NCBI GenBank assembly: GCA_963732225.1
Contig: CAVSYR010000005.1
Location: 744,001 to 808,000 of the forward strand
DNA: 64,000 nt
Source of the DNA: VRUE01 sp963732225
GTDB lineage: Bacteria; Actinomycetota; Thermoleophilia; Solirubrobacterales; 70-9
Reading direction: 5' to 3'
Part shown: positions 35,363 to 43,994 of the stretch, one piece after another
Numbering within the stretch: the first letter of the stretch is position 1
Layout of the letters: each line of letters begins with the position of its first letter
Translations under genes and position numbers: made by a program
Notes under the pieces: model-generated
What the model saw: only the letters and a program-made list of their open reading frames with translations
The model's database searches: none
Told to the model about the DNA's origin: nothing

Positions 35363-36580
35363 ATGAGATTCTTCGAGTTCGAGGCACGCAAGATCGTTGA
35401 GCTGGCGGGGATCCCGGTCACGAAGTACGGGTTCTGCACGACGGCGGACGAGGCGCGCAAGGTCGCTGAGGAAATCGGCGGGCCGGTCGTGATCAAGTCG
35501 CAGGTGCTGAGCGGCGGCCGGATGAAGGCCGGCGGGGTCAAGTTCGCCGACACGCCCGACGAGGCCGCCGAGCACGCCGAGGAGATTCTCAAGCTGGAAA
35601 TCAACGGCCACATGCCGCGCGGGGTCCTGGTCGATCCGAAAGCCGAGATCAAGCAGGAGTACTACGCCGGGGTCGTCTGGGACGGCACGGCGAAGAAACC
35701 GCTGATGCTGTTCAGCGACATGGGCGGCATCGACATCGAGGAGGTCGCCGAGACCCACCCCGACCACGTCGGCCGCGGCCACGTCTCCAACCTGATGCCG
35801 ATCCCCGACTTCGAGGCCAAGCAGGTGATCGCCGCGACCGGGGTCACCGGCTCGCAGCTCAACCGCGCGACGCCGGTCCTCGCCCGCCTCGCCCGCCTCT
35901 TCCGCGACAACGACATGACTTTGGCCGAGATCAACCCGCTGGCCGAGCTGACCGACGGCAGCTTCGTCGCCCTCGACGCTCACATGGAGATGGAGAACGA
36001 GGCGGTCGGCCGGCAGAAGGGCCTGTTGCGCAAGCGGCTCGAGATCGCCGAGGAGGACACCCGCGAGACCTACGAGCCCTCCGACTTCGAGCGCCACGTC
36101 GCCGCGATCGACGCCGCCGATCACCGCGGCGTGATCCAGGGCAAGGACCACGGCTTCGAAGGCAACCTCGGCCTCGTGATCGGCGCCGGCGGCGGCTCGC
36201 TGACGCTCACGGACGCCGTGCGCAGCCAGGGCGGCAAGCCGGCCAACTACTCCGAGATCGGCGGCAACCCCTCCGTCGCCAAGGCCTGCGGCCTGGCCAA
36301 GGAGGTGCTGGAAAAGGACGGCGTCGAGAAGATCGCGGTGATGATGTCGATCGTCTCCAACACCCGGGTCGACATCGTCGCCCGCGGCGTGATCAAGGCC
36401 TGCCTCGAGCTCGGCAAGGACCCCGGCGAGACGATCGCGATCTTCCGCATCCCCGGCGCCTGGGAGGAGGAGGGCTTCAAGATCCTCGAGCGCTACGGGG
36501 TCGAGTCCTGCGACCGCTCAGTCTCGCTCTGGGAGGCCGCCGGCCGCGCCGTCGCCAAGATCCAAGGGGCTTCCGCATGA
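35363..36580 (+). CDS. sucC: Succinyl-CoA ligase beta subunit (ATP-grasp)
   Basis: 405 residues. The ATP-grasp N-domain starts MRFFEFEARKIVELAGIPV, with VIKSQVLSGGRMKAGGVKFA and the metal-binding AEINPLAELTDGSFVALDAH. The C-terminal CoA-ligase domain has GLVIGAGGGSLTLTDAVRSQGGKPANYSEIGGNPS. The N-terminus departs from the common MNLHEYQAK form, so another acyl-CoA ligase (for example malate-CoA) cannot be fully excluded. It is followed by sucD with a 4-base overlap. A possible -10 hexamer TAGGGT lies 13 bases before the start, suggesting a short or absent leader. Confidence 0.9.
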   Translation: MRFFEFEARKIVELAGIPVTKYGFCTTADEARKVAEEIGGPVVIKSQVLSGGRMKAGGVKFADTPDEAAEHAEEILKLEINGHMPRGVLVDPKAEIKQEYYAGVVWDGTAKKPLMLFSDMGGIDIEEVAETHPDHVGRGHVSNLMPIPDFEAKQVIAATGVTGSQLNRATPVLARLARLFRDNDMTLAEINPLAELTDGSFVALDAHMEMENEAVGRQKGLLRKRLEIAEEDTRETYEPSDFERHVAAIDAADHRGVIQGKDHGFEGNLGLVIGAGGGSLTLTDAVRSQGGKPANYSEIGGNPSVAKACGLAKEVLEKDGVEKIAVMMSIVSNTRVDIVARGVIKACLELGKDPGETIAIFRIPGAWEEEGFKILERYGVESCDRSVSLWEAAGRAVAKIQGASA

Positions 36581-37494
36581 GCATCCTGCTCAATAAAGAC
36601 ACCACCTTCATCGTCCAGGGGATCACCGGCCGCGAGGCGGTCAACCTGACCCGCGAGTGCCTCGACTACGGCTCCAAGGTCGTCGGCGGCGTCACCCCCG
36701 GCCGCAAGGGCCGCGAGGTCCATGGCGTGCCGGTCTTCGACACCGTCGCCCAGGCGGTCGAGAACCACGGCGGCCCGATCGACGGCTCGGTCGTCACCGT
36801 CCCCCCCGCCTTCACCAAGGACGCCGTCCTCGAGGCGATCCTCAACGGGATCAAGCTGATCGTGATCGTCACCGAGCGCATCCCGCGCCGCGACGTCGCC
36901 CAGATGGTCGAGCTGGCCAACATGGAGGGCGCCCGCATCATCGGCCCCAACTGCCTCGGTTTGATCGTCCCCGAGGTCTGCAAGATGGGCGGCATCGGCG
37001 GCCCGGCCAAGGACGCGGCCAAGGCCTACGCGCCCGGCCCGGTCGGCGTGATGAGCCGCTCCGGTGGCATGACCACGGAGATCTCCTCCTCGCTGACGCA
37101 GGCCGGCCTGGGCGTCTCCACCGCCGTCTCGATCGGCGGCGACGCGATCATCGGCTCCACCTACGCCGAGCTGATGCCCTACTTCGAGGCCGACGAGCAG
37201 ACCCAGGCAATCGTGATCTACACCGAGCCCGGCGGCCGCATGGAGGCGCAGCTCTCCGAGTGGGTCGCCGAGCACAACTCGCGCCTGCCGATCATCGCTT
37301 TCATGGCCGGCAAGTTCATGGACGACGAGGAGATGAAGGGAATGAGCTTCGGCCACGCCGGCACGATCGTCGAGGGCAAGGAGGACACCGCCACCGAGAA
37401 GATCGCCCGGCTCGAAGCCGCCGGAATCCGCGTCGTCGAGCGGATCGACGAGATCCCCGACGCGGTCAAGCAGAAGCTGGGGGTAACCGCCTGA
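36577..37494 (+). CDS. sucD: Succinyl-CoA ligase alpha subunit
   Basis: 305 residues. It has the CoA-binding Rossmann domain (FIVQGITGREAVNLTRECLDYGSKVVGGVTPGR), VTERIPRRDVAQMVELA, GPNCLGLIVP and the phosphohistidine loop MKGMSFGHAGTIVEG with the catalytic His. Together with SucC it makes succinyl-CoA plus NDP from succinate, or ATP/GTP in the TCA direction. ATGA coupling to sucC ensures equal subunits. Its stop (TGA) shares a base with the ferredoxin gene's start. Confidence 0.93.
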   Translation: MSILLNKDTTFIVQGITGREAVNLTRECLDYGSKVVGGVTPGRKGREVHGVPVFDTVAQAVENHGGPIDGSVVTVPPAFTKDAVLEAILNGIKLIVIVTERIPRRDVAQMVELANMEGARIIGPNCLGLIVPEVCKMGGIGGPAKDAAKAYAPGPVGVMSRSGGMTTEISSSLTQAGLGVSTAVSIGGDAIIGSTYAELMPYFEADEQTQAIVIYTEPGGRMEAQLSEWVAEHNSRLPIIAFMAGKFMDDEEMKGMSFGHAGTIVEGKEDTATEKIARLEAAGIRVVERIDEIPDAVKQKLGVTA

Positions 37495-37727
37495 TGGCCG
37501 AGACGCTGAACAAGGTCTTCATCGACGTCGAGGTCGACGCCTCGATTGCCGGCGACGCCGAGCTGGCCAAGAAGCTGGAGGAAGTCTGCCCGGTCGACAT
37601 CTTCAAGGCGACCGACGCCGGGGTCGAAGTCGTCGCCGAGAACCTCGACGAGTGCGTCCTCTGCTACCTCTGCGTCGACGCAGCGCCCGAGGGCACGGTG
37701 CGCGTCGTCAAGCTGTACGAGCAGTAG
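37494..37727 (+). CDS. FixX-like single [4Fe-4S] ferredoxin
   Basis: 77 residues, translationally coupled to sucD through TGATG. Cysteines are Cys32 (in EVCPVDIFKATDAGVEVV) and Cys54, Cys57, Cys60 (ECVLCYLC). A CP-type cysteine before a CxxCxxC triplet is the order seen in FixX-type ferredoxin-like proteins, giving four ligands for one cluster. The C-terminus GTVRVVKLYEQ is the usual closing strand. Placement after sucCD suggests it carries electrons for an enzyme working with succinyl-CoA, such as 2-oxoglutarate:ferredoxin oxidoreductase, but that enzyme is not in the window. The last 20 bases overlap the convergent hxlR-type gene. Confidence 0.75.
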   Translation: MAETLNKVFIDVEVDASIAGDAELAKKLEEVCPVDIFKATDAGVEVVAENLDECVLCYLCVDAAPEGTVRVVKLYEQ

Positions 37728-38400
37728 CCACCAGCTCGCCGCCACCCACCGCAGCCAGCGCTTCCTCGCGCAGGTGCTCGGGGATGACGACCAGTGAGCG
37801 CAACTCGTCGAGCAGCTCGCGGTCGCCGTCGACCTCGACGCCCTCCTCCCCGGCCTCACCGGCGACGAATGCGGCGATGATGCCGATCGGCGTACCGGCC
37901 AGGCTGAGGTCAGCCTTGGCGGGAGCGCCGCGCGTCGCCTCGATCCAGCCGCCGGCGATTCGCAGCTCGTAGGACTGGCCGCCGCTGCGCAGGGCCAGCG
38001 TCGCCCGCAGCTCGGCGGGTGGGTGCAAGATCACACGAATCGCGTTGGGCAGCGAGGACGGCGCCAGGTCGATCACATCCTCGAGCTTCTGCAGCCCCAT
38101 CCCCCAGCGGCTCAGCTCGATCATCGGCCCTTCGAGCCCGTGGCCGAGCTCGGTCAGCTCGTAGACCGTCGCCGGGCTGGGCGGATCGAGCTCACGGCGC
38201 TCGACGATGCCATGCTGCTCGAGGTCGCGCAGGCGCTTGGTGAGGACGTCGGTGGGGGCGCCCCCGACCGAGCGGGCCAAAGCCGAGAAGCGCAGCGGCC
38301 CGAGCGAGAGCTCGCGCACGATCAACATCGTCCAGCGCTCGCCGATGCGATCAAGAGCGCAGGCCAGGCTGCAGGCTTGGCCGTATTCGCGCGGCGTCAT
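37708..38400 (-). CDS. HxlR-family regulator with SCP2-like C-terminal domain
   Basis: I chose ATG 38400 (MTPREYGQACSLACALDRIGERW); an in-frame start at 38442 would run through the operator-like region. Residues 1-100 are an HxlR winged helix: LLIVRELSLGPLRFSALARSVGG-type wing and recognition region, TDVLTKRLRDLEQHGIVERREL. The C-terminal ~110 residues (ATLALRSGGQSYELRIAGGWIEATRGAPAKADLSL) resemble an SCP2/sterol-carrier fold, giving a possible lipid-sensing regulator. It is divergent from the MMPL transporter with a dyad between, so it probably controls that gene and itself. Confidence 0.85.
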   Translation of the reverse strand: MTPREYGQACSLACALDRIGERWTMLIVRELSLGPLRFSALARSVGGAPTDVLTKRLRDLEQHGIVERRELDPPSPATVYELTELGHGLEGPMIELSRWGMGLQKLEDVIDLAPSSLPNAIRVILHPPAELRATLALRSGGQSYELRIAGGWIEATRGAPAKADLSLAGTPIGIIAAFVAGEAGEEGVEVDGDRELLDELRSLVVIPEHLREEALAAVGGGELVATARTA

Positions 38401-38426
38401 ATAACAAGAATAACAGTGTAATTTGA

Positions 38427-38450
38427 AATTCAAAGCGAGCACTTTGAATT
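38427..38450 (+). promoter_or_regulatory. Dyad operator between hxlR-type gene and MMPL gene
   Basis: AATTCAAAG (38427-38435) and CTTTGAATT (38442-38450) form a perfect 9-bp inverted repeat with a 6-base spacer, in the only AT-rich stretch of the neighbourhood. A possible -10 TACAGT for the MMPL gene follows at 38455-38460. It fits a dimeric HxlR binding site. Confidence 0.6.
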
Positions 38451-38468
38451 CTGGTACAGTCCGCCGCC

Positions 38469-40598
38469 GTGAACCGGATCGCGGACCTCACCTGGACCCG
38501 GCCCAAGCTCGTCCTCGCTGCCGTCGGCGTCTTCTTCCTGATCGCCGTCGCCTTCGGCCATGACGTCGAGCACCACCTCAAGGCGGCCGGCTTCACCGAC
38601 CCCTCCTCCGAGAGCGAGCAGGGCAGCGGCCTGCTCAGCAACGCGCTCGGCTACGACCCCAACCCGGGGGTCGTCCTCGTTGTCCGCGCCCCCGCTGGCG
38701 GACCGCTGAACCTGAAGAGCCCCTCGCTGCGGCGGGAAGTCGACCAGCTCAGCGCCAAGGTGGCGAAGGTCAAGTACATAGGCCGCGTCGTCAACCCCCT
38801 GCAGAACCCCCGAGCCGGGGCACAGCTGATCGCCCGCGACGGCCGCTCGCTGGTGATCCTCGGTGACCTCGCCAACGGTGACGAGGAGAACGACGGCGGG
38901 ATCGCCGCCGAAGGAGTCGAACCGCTGATCGCGGCGAGCAAGCTCAACGTCTCAATGGGCGGCTTCGCGCCCAGCTTCAACGAGGTCAACGACCAGACCA
39001 AGACCGACCTGACCAAGGCCGAGCTGATCGCCTTCCCGCTGCTCGCGCTGCTGCTACTGGTCGTGTTCCGGGGCGTCGTCGCGGCCGCGATCCCGCTGCT
39101 GATCGGCGTCGTCTCGATCGTCGGCACGCTCTTCGTGCTGCGGATCATGTCCGAGCTGGTCGACACCTCGGTCTTCGCGCTCAACATCGCCACCGGGCTC
39201 AGTCTCGGGCTCGCGGTCGACTACGCCCTGCTGATGGTCTCGCGATATCGCGAGGAGATCGCCGTGGGTGGCGCCACGCGTGAGGCGCACCGCAAGACCG
39301 TGCTGACCGCCGGCCGCACGGCGCTCTTCTCCGGCTTCACCGTCGGCGCCGCGATGGCGGCGCTGGTGATCCTGCCGCAGCGCTTCCTCTACTCGATCGC
39401 CGTCGCCGGCGCCTCGGTCGGGGTGCTCTCGGCGGTGCTGGCGATTCTCGTCGTGCCCTCACTGCTGAGCCTGCTGGGGACGCGGATCGACGCGCTCTCG
39501 ATCCGCCGCGGCCCGGCTCTCTCCGACGAGTCCGGCGGTTGGTATCGGCTGGCGCGCGGCGTCATGCGCCACCCGGTCGGCGTCGCCCTGGCCAGCTCCG
39601 CCCTGCTGCTTGCCGCCGCCGCACCGCTGCTCTGGACCACCCTCACCGGCCCCAGCGCCGAAGCCGTCCCTCAGGGCAAGCCCTCCTATGAGACCAACAG
39701 CTACGTCGAAGCCCACTACCCGCGCGAGCTGATCGAGGCGGTCACGGTCACCGTCGACGGCGGTGCCAGCAAGGTGGCTCTGGCGCACTACCGAGAGCGG
39801 ATCCAAGCCGTCGGAGGCGTGACCCATGGCGCTCCCTTCGTCCCCGCTTCCAAACAGATCGCCTACGCCAACTTCGGCCTCGCCGGCCCGGCGCTCTCGG
39901 AGGGCTCGCAGGACACTGTCAGGGCGATCCGCGCCCTCACCCCCCCAACCGGGGCGACGGTCCTGCTCTCCGGCAACACCGCCCGCTTCATCGACCAGAA
40001 GCAGAGCCTGATCGAACACCTGCCGCTGCTGGTCACGATCATCTTCTCCACCACGCTGATCCTGCTCTTCCTGCTCACCGGCTCGGTCATCCTGCCGCTG
40101 AAGACCCTGCTGATGAACGCGATGACCCTGGGGGCGACGCTCGGCATCCTCGTCCTCGCCTTCCAGGACGGCTGGCTCGACTGGCTCTTCGCCTATCGCG
40201 GCCCGAGCGCGATCGAGGTGACCAGCCTCGTCTTCCTCTTCGCCGTGATCTTCGGCCTCGCCACCGATTACGCAGTGCTGGTGATGGCGCGGATCAAGGA
40301 GCAGCACGACCTCGGCAAGTCGAACGAGGAGGCGGTCGCGATCGGCATCGCCCGCACCGGCCGGGTGATCACCGCCGCCGCGATCATGATCGCCGTCGTC
40401 TTCCTCGCCTTCGGCGTCAGCTCGGTCTTCTTCATGAAGCAGATCGCCCTCGGCATGGCGGTCGGCGTGATGCTCGACGCGACGATCGTCCGCGCCCTGC
40501 TCGTCCCCTCACTGATGCGCCTGCTCGGCGAGTGGAACTGGTGGGCGCCGAAACCGCTGCGCCGCATCTACCTACGCCTCGGCATCTCCGAGGCCTAG
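38469..40598 (+). CDS. MMPL/RND-type membrane transporter
   Basis: 709 residues from GTG 38469, about 9 bases after a -10-like hexamer, so possibly leaderless. The architecture is the MMPL duplicate: a first helix, a periplasmic domain (about 35-180), five helices (LLALLLLVVFRGVVAAAIPLLIGVVSIVG, GLSLGLAVDYALLMVSRYREE), a second periplasmic domain (about 360-500) and five more helices with FGLATDYAVLVMARIKEQ. Such proteins export lipids or hydrophobic compounds using the proton gradient; LAVDYALL and LATDYAVL carry the proton-relay aspartates. The divergent HxlR gene probably regulates it. Confidence 0.9.
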   Translation: MNRIADLTWTRPKLVLAAVGVFFLIAVAFGHDVEHHLKAAGFTDPSSESEQGSGLLSNALGYDPNPGVVLVVRAPAGGPLNLKSPSLRREVDQLSAKVAKVKYIGRVVNPLQNPRAGAQLIARDGRSLVILGDLANGDEENDGGIAAEGVEPLIAASKLNVSMGGFAPSFNEVNDQTKTDLTKAELIAFPLLALLLLVVFRGVVAAAIPLLIGVVSIVGTLFVLRIMSELVDTSVFALNIATGLSLGLAVDYALLMVSRYREEIAVGGATREAHRKTVLTAGRTALFSGFTVGAAMAALVILPQRFLYSIAVAGASVGVLSAVLAILVVPSLLSLLGTRIDALSIRRGPALSDESGGWYRLARGVMRHPVGVALASSALLLAAAAPLLWTTLTGPSAEAVPQGKPSYETNSYVEAHYPRELIEAVTVTVDGGASKVALAHYRERIQAVGGVTHGAPFVPASKQIAYANFGLAGPALSEGSQDTVRAIRALTPPTGATVLLSGNTARFIDQKQSLIEHLPLLVTIIFSTTLILLFLLTGSVILPLKTLLMNAMTLGATLGILVLAFQDGWLDWLFAYRGPSAIEVTSLVFLFAVIFGLATDYAVLVMARIKEQHDLGKSNEEAVAIGIARTGRVITAAAIMIAVVFLAFGVSSVFFMKQIALGMAVGVMLDATIVRALLVPSLMRLLGEWNWWAPKPLRRIYLRLGISEA

Positions 40599-40604
40599 AC
40601 CCGC

Positions 40605-40651
40605 CGACGGGACTCAAAACCGAGATATAGGCCGTTTTGAGTCCCGTCGGG
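40605..40651 (+). terminator. Long stem-loop after MMPL gene
   Basis: Perfect 17-bp inverted repeat: CCGACGGGACTCAAAAC (40605-40621) and GTTTTGAGTCCCGTCGG (40635-40651) around a 13-base loop. It starts 6 bases past the stop. There is no downstream U-tract, so it may act Rho-dependently or protect the 3' end. Confidence 0.65.
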
Positions 40652-40684
40652 GGGAGACTCTCACGTGGCTGTGAGTTCGATCAC

Positions 40685-40716
40685 GTTACGCATATATAAA
40701 TTTATATCTGGGTAAC
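40685..40716 (+). promoter_or_regulatory. 32-bp symmetric operator upstream of tetR
   Basis: A 14-bp perfect palindrome ATATAAATTTATAT (40694-40707) sits exactly centred between GTTAC (40685-40689) and GTAAC (40712-40716), so the whole 32 bp is one dyad. It ends 10 bases before the tetR ATG, in an AT-rich island that must also contain the promoter. TetR autoregulation of the fatty-acid operon is inferred. Confidence 0.7.
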
Positions 40717-40726
40717 CTGTTTGGAG

Positions 40727-41386
40727 ATGGCCGCCACGCCGACTCGTTCCCGCCTCTCCAAGGCCGATCGCATGGCCCAGGCGCTCGCCGCCGCCCACAC
40801 GCTCTTCGCCGAGCGCGGCTTCGCCGCGGTGACGATGGACGAGGTCGCCGCCGAAGTCGGCGTCACCAAGCCGCTGCTCTACAACTACTTCGGCAACAAG
40901 GAGCAGCTCTACATCGCCTGCATGAAGCGCTCCGGCGACGCTCTGGTGGCGATGATCCTCGAGACCGTCGGCGACGCCAGCAGCCCCAGCGAGGCGCTCA
41001 ACGACGGCCTGCGCGCCTTCTTCGCCTTCCTCGACGCTGACCGCGCCGCCTGGGCGGTGCTCTTCGACGAGACCCTGCCCCACGTCGGCGAGCTCGCCGA
41101 CCGGGTCGCCGAGTACCGCGGCCGGCTGATCGAGCTGGTCTCCGGATCGCTGCTGGCGCAGCTGCCGGCCAAGCAGCGCACCGCCGCACGGATCGAAGTC
41201 GAGGCCCTCTCCACCGCCCTGCTCGGCGCCGCCGAGGCGCTGGCGCGCTGGTGGCTGCGCAGCGAAGCGACCACCGCCAGTGAGGCGGCCGAGCTCTTGA
41301 TCGCCACCGTCGAGCCGGGCCTGCGCCTGCGCTCCACTCCTTCTGCCAAATCCTCACGACCGAAACCGAAAGGTGAAAGCAGTTGA
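40727..41386 (+). CDS. TetR-family regulator of the fatty-acid operon
   Basis: 219 residues from ATG 40727. The N-terminal helix-turn-helix is classical: AQALAAAHTLFAERGFAAVTMDEVAAEVGVTKPLLYNYFGNKEQLYIAC. The C-terminal ligand domain (about 60-200) is helical and unspecific. The next gene's TTG start overlaps its stop (TTGA), so the regulator is the first gene of the operon it most likely controls. By analogy with mycobacterial TetR regulators of fatty-acid degradation an acyl-CoA ligand is plausible. Confidence 0.88.
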   Translation: MAATPTRSRLSKADRMAQALAAAHTLFAERGFAAVTMDEVAAEVGVTKPLLYNYFGNKEQLYIACMKRSGDALVAMILETVGDASSPSEALNDGLRAFFAFLDADRAAWAVLFDETLPHVGELADRVAEYRGRLIELVSGSLLAQLPAKQRTAARIEVEALSTALLGAAEALARWWLRSEATTASEAAELLIATVEPGLRLRSTPSAKSSRPKPKGESS

Positions 41387-42675
41387 CCGATAAGCCACGC
41401 CGCGTCGCCGTGATCGGCGGCAACCGGATCCCCTTCGCCCGCTCCAACTCCGTCTACTCGCGAGCGTCGAACCAGGACATGCTCACCGCCGCCCTCGACG
41501 GGCTGATCTCGCGCTACTCGCTCGAGGGCGAGGCGCTCGGCGAGGTCGCCGGTGGCGCCGTGCTCAAGCACTCGCGCGACCGCGACCTCACTCGCGAGAG
41601 CGTGCTCGGCACCCGCCTCGCCGCCGAGACGCCCGCCTACGACGTGCAGCAGGCCTGCGGCACCGGGCTGGAGACAACGATCCTGGTCGCCAACAAGATC
41701 GCCCTCGGCCAGATCGACGCCGGCATCGCCTGCGGCGCCGACACCACCTCCGACGCGCCGATCGGCCTCAACGAGGACCTGCGCGAAGTCCTGCTCGACG
41801 CCAACCGCGAGAAATCGACCTTCGGCCGGGTCAAGCAGCTGACCCGGGTGCGTCCCAGCCACGTCGTGCCGGCGATTCCCCGCAACGAGGAGCCGCGCAC
41901 CGGCCTCTCGATGGGCGAGCACTGCGCGATCATGGCCGCCGAGTGGGAAGTCGGCCGTGAGGACCAGGACGAGCTCACGGTCAACAGCCACCACCACCTC
42001 GCCGCCGCTTACGAGCGCGGCTTCATGGACGACCTGGTCAGCCCCTACCTCGGATTGGAGCGCGACCAGAACCTGCGTCCCGACTCCTCACTGGAGAAGC
42101 TGGCCAAGCTCGGCCCGGTCTTCGGTGGCCCCGAGGGCACGATGACCGCCGCCAACTCGACCCCGCTCAGCGACGGCGCCTCAGCGGTGCTGCTCGCCTC
42201 CGAGGAGTGGGCAAAGGAGCGCGACCTGCCGGTCCTCGCCTACTTCGTCGACGGTCAGACCGCCGCGGTCGACCACGTGCACAAGCGCGAGGGCCTCTTG
42301 ATGGCGCCGGCCTACGCGATGCCCCGCATGCTCGACCGCATGGGCAGCGGCCTCGGCGATTTCGACTTCTACGAGATCCACGAGGCCTTCGCCGCCCAGG
42401 TGCTCTGCACGTTGAAGGCCTGGGAGGACCCGGCCTTCTGCCGCGATCGCCTCGGCCGCGAGCAGCCGCTCGGCTCGATCGACCGCGAGCGGCTCAACGT
42501 CAACGGCGGCTCGCTTGCCGCCGGCCACCCCTTTGCCGCGACCGGCGGTCGCATCGTCGCCAGCCTCGCCAAGGCCCTGCACGAGCAGGGCTCCGGCCGC
42601 GGCCTGATCAGCATCTGCGCGGCCGGTGGCCAGGGCGTCGTCGCCGCGCTCGAAAGCACAGGAGAGAACCAGTGA
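41383..42675 (+). CDS. fadI: Acetyl-CoA C-acyltransferase (thiolase, FadI/FadA2-like)
   Basis: 430 residues from TTG 41383, with AGGTGAAAGC as ribosome site. Thiolase residues: the nucleophile Cys in DVQQACGTGLET, EIHEAFAAQVL (His), NVNGGSLAAGHPFAATGGR and the second catalytic Cys in ISICAAGGQG. It cleaves 3-ketoacyl-CoA in beta-oxidation. The order thiolase, FabG4-type reductase, MaoC-type hydratase and acyl-CoA dehydrogenase matches the Mycobacterium fadA2-fabG4-htdX-fadE5 neighbourhood. GTGA overlap couples it to the next gene. Confidence 0.93.
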   Translation: MTDKPRRVAVIGGNRIPFARSNSVYSRASNQDMLTAALDGLISRYSLEGEALGEVAGGAVLKHSRDRDLTRESVLGTRLAAETPAYDVQQACGTGLETTILVANKIALGQIDAGIACGADTTSDAPIGLNEDLREVLLDANREKSTFGRVKQLTRVRPSHVVPAIPRNEEPRTGLSMGEHCAIMAAEWEVGREDQDELTVNSHHHLAAAYERGFMDDLVSPYLGLERDQNLRPDSSLEKLAKLGPVFGGPEGTMTAANSTPLSDGASAVLLASEEWAKERDLPVLAYFVDGQTAAVDHVHKREGLLMAPAYAMPRMLDRMGSGLGDFDFYEIHEAFAAQVLCTLKAWEDPAFCRDRLGREQPLGSIDRERLNVNGGSLAAGHPFAATGGRIVASLAKALHEQGSGRGLISICAAGGQGVVAALESTGENQ

Positions 42676-43994
42676 GCGACCTCTACACACAGGTAGTCAA
42701 CTCGCCCCCGGGCCGGATGATCGCCGGCCGGGTCGGCCTGCCCCAGCCGACGCAGCTGGAGCGCCAGACGCCCGGCGCCCCGGTCATTGCCGGCGCCGTG
42801 CTCAGCGGCGGCGCCCCGCGCGGCCGGCTGGGCAAACGAATTGAGCAGGTGCTGGGCGAGGCCGGCGCGGCCAAGCCCGAAACTTCCAGCGCGCCGGTCA
42901 AGGCGCTGGTCTTCGACGCCACCGGGATCACCGACTCGACCGAGCTGGTCGAGCTGCAGCGCTTCTTCCACCCCAACGTGAAGCGGGTGCAACGCTCCGG
43001 CCGCGTGGTCGTGCTCGGCACGCCTCCCGCCGGCCTGCCGCCACGGGCGGCGACCGCGCAGCGGGCGCTGGAGGGCTTCACCCGCTCGCTGGGCAAGGAG
43101 ATCGGCCGCGGCATCGCCGTGCAGCTGGTCTACGTCGCCGAGGGCGCCGAGGCGGAGATCGACTCCACCTTGCGCTTCCTGCTCTCGCCCCGCTCCGCCT
43201 ACGTCTCCGGCCAGGTGGTCGAGGTCGGCAAGGCGGTGACGAATACGCCCGAGCTCGACTGGCAGCGCCCGCTCGACGGCAAGGTGGCGCTTGTCACCGG
43301 CGCCTCGCGCGGCATCGGCGAGGCGATCGCCACCACCCTGCACCGCGACGGCGCCAAGCTCGTCCTGCTCGACGTGCCGGCGCTCTCCGCCGACCTCAGC
43401 GCGGTCGCCGAGCGGCTCGGCGCCGAGACGATCGAGCTCGACATCACCGACCCCGACGCGCCGCTGCAGATCGCCGCTGCGATTCCCGACGGCGTCGATG
43501 TGATCGTCCACAACGCCGGCGTCACCCGCGATCGCACGATCGCCAAGATGCCGGAGGACCGCTGGAGCTCGCTGATGGAGATCAACCTCTCCAGCGAGGA
43601 GCGGATCAACGACGAGCTGCTCGAGCGCAAGCTGCTGCGGCCCAACGGCCGCATCGTCTGCGTCTCCTCGATGAGCGGCGTCGCCGGCAACTCCGGCCAG
43701 ACCAACTACGCCACCTCGAAGGCCGGCGTGATCGGCATGGTCGAAGCGCTGGCGCCCGACCTGGCCAAGCGCAAGGCGACGATCAACGCGGTCGCCCCCG
43801 GCTTCATCGAGACCCAGATGACGGCGAAGATGCCGATCGCGATCCGCGAAGCGGGACGGCGGATGAACAGCATGTCGCAGGGCGGCCTGCCGGTCGACGT
43901 CGCCGAGACGATCGCCTGGTTCGCCAGCCCCGCCTCGACCGGCGTCAACGGCAACACGGTCCGCGTTTGCGGCCAGAGCCTGCTGGGGGCCTGA
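42672..43994 (+). CDS. fabG4: High-molecular-weight 3-ketoacyl-ACP/CoA reductase (FabG4-like)
   Basis: I chose GTG 42672 (VSDLYTQVVNSPPGRMIAGR), overlapping the thiolase stop; an in-frame ATG at 42207 is buried in that gene. 440 residues, matching HMw FabG rather than ~250-residue FabG. The N-terminal ~190 residues are a flavodoxin-like, non-catalytic domain (VKALVFDATGITDSTEL). The C-terminal SDR has VALVTGASRGIGEAIA (NAD-binding), VIVHNAGVTRD, catalytic Ser in VCVSSMSGVAGNSGQ, YATSK (Tyr/Lys) and VAPGFIETQMT. It probably acts as NADH-linked ketoacyl-CoA reductase/hydroxyacyl-CoA dehydrogenase. Confidence 0.93.
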   Translation: MSDLYTQVVNSPPGRMIAGRVGLPQPTQLERQTPGAPVIAGAVLSGGAPRGRLGKRIEQVLGEAGAAKPETSSAPVKALVFDATGITDSTELVELQRFFHPNVKRVQRSGRVVVLGTPPAGLPPRAATAQRALEGFTRSLGKEIGRGIAVQLVYVAEGAEAEIDSTLRFLLSPRSAYVSGQVVEVGKAVTNTPELDWQRPLDGKVALVTGASRGIGEAIATTLHRDGAKLVLLDVPALSADLSAVAERLGAETIELDITDPDAPLQIAAAIPDGVDVIVHNAGVTRDRTIAKMPEDRWSSLMEINLSSEERINDELLERKLLRPNGRIVCVSSMSGVAGNSGQTNYATSKAGVIGMVEALAPDLAKRKATINAVAPGFIETQMTAKMPIAIREAGRRMNSMSQGGLPVDVAETIAWFASPASTGVNGNTVRVCGQSLLGA

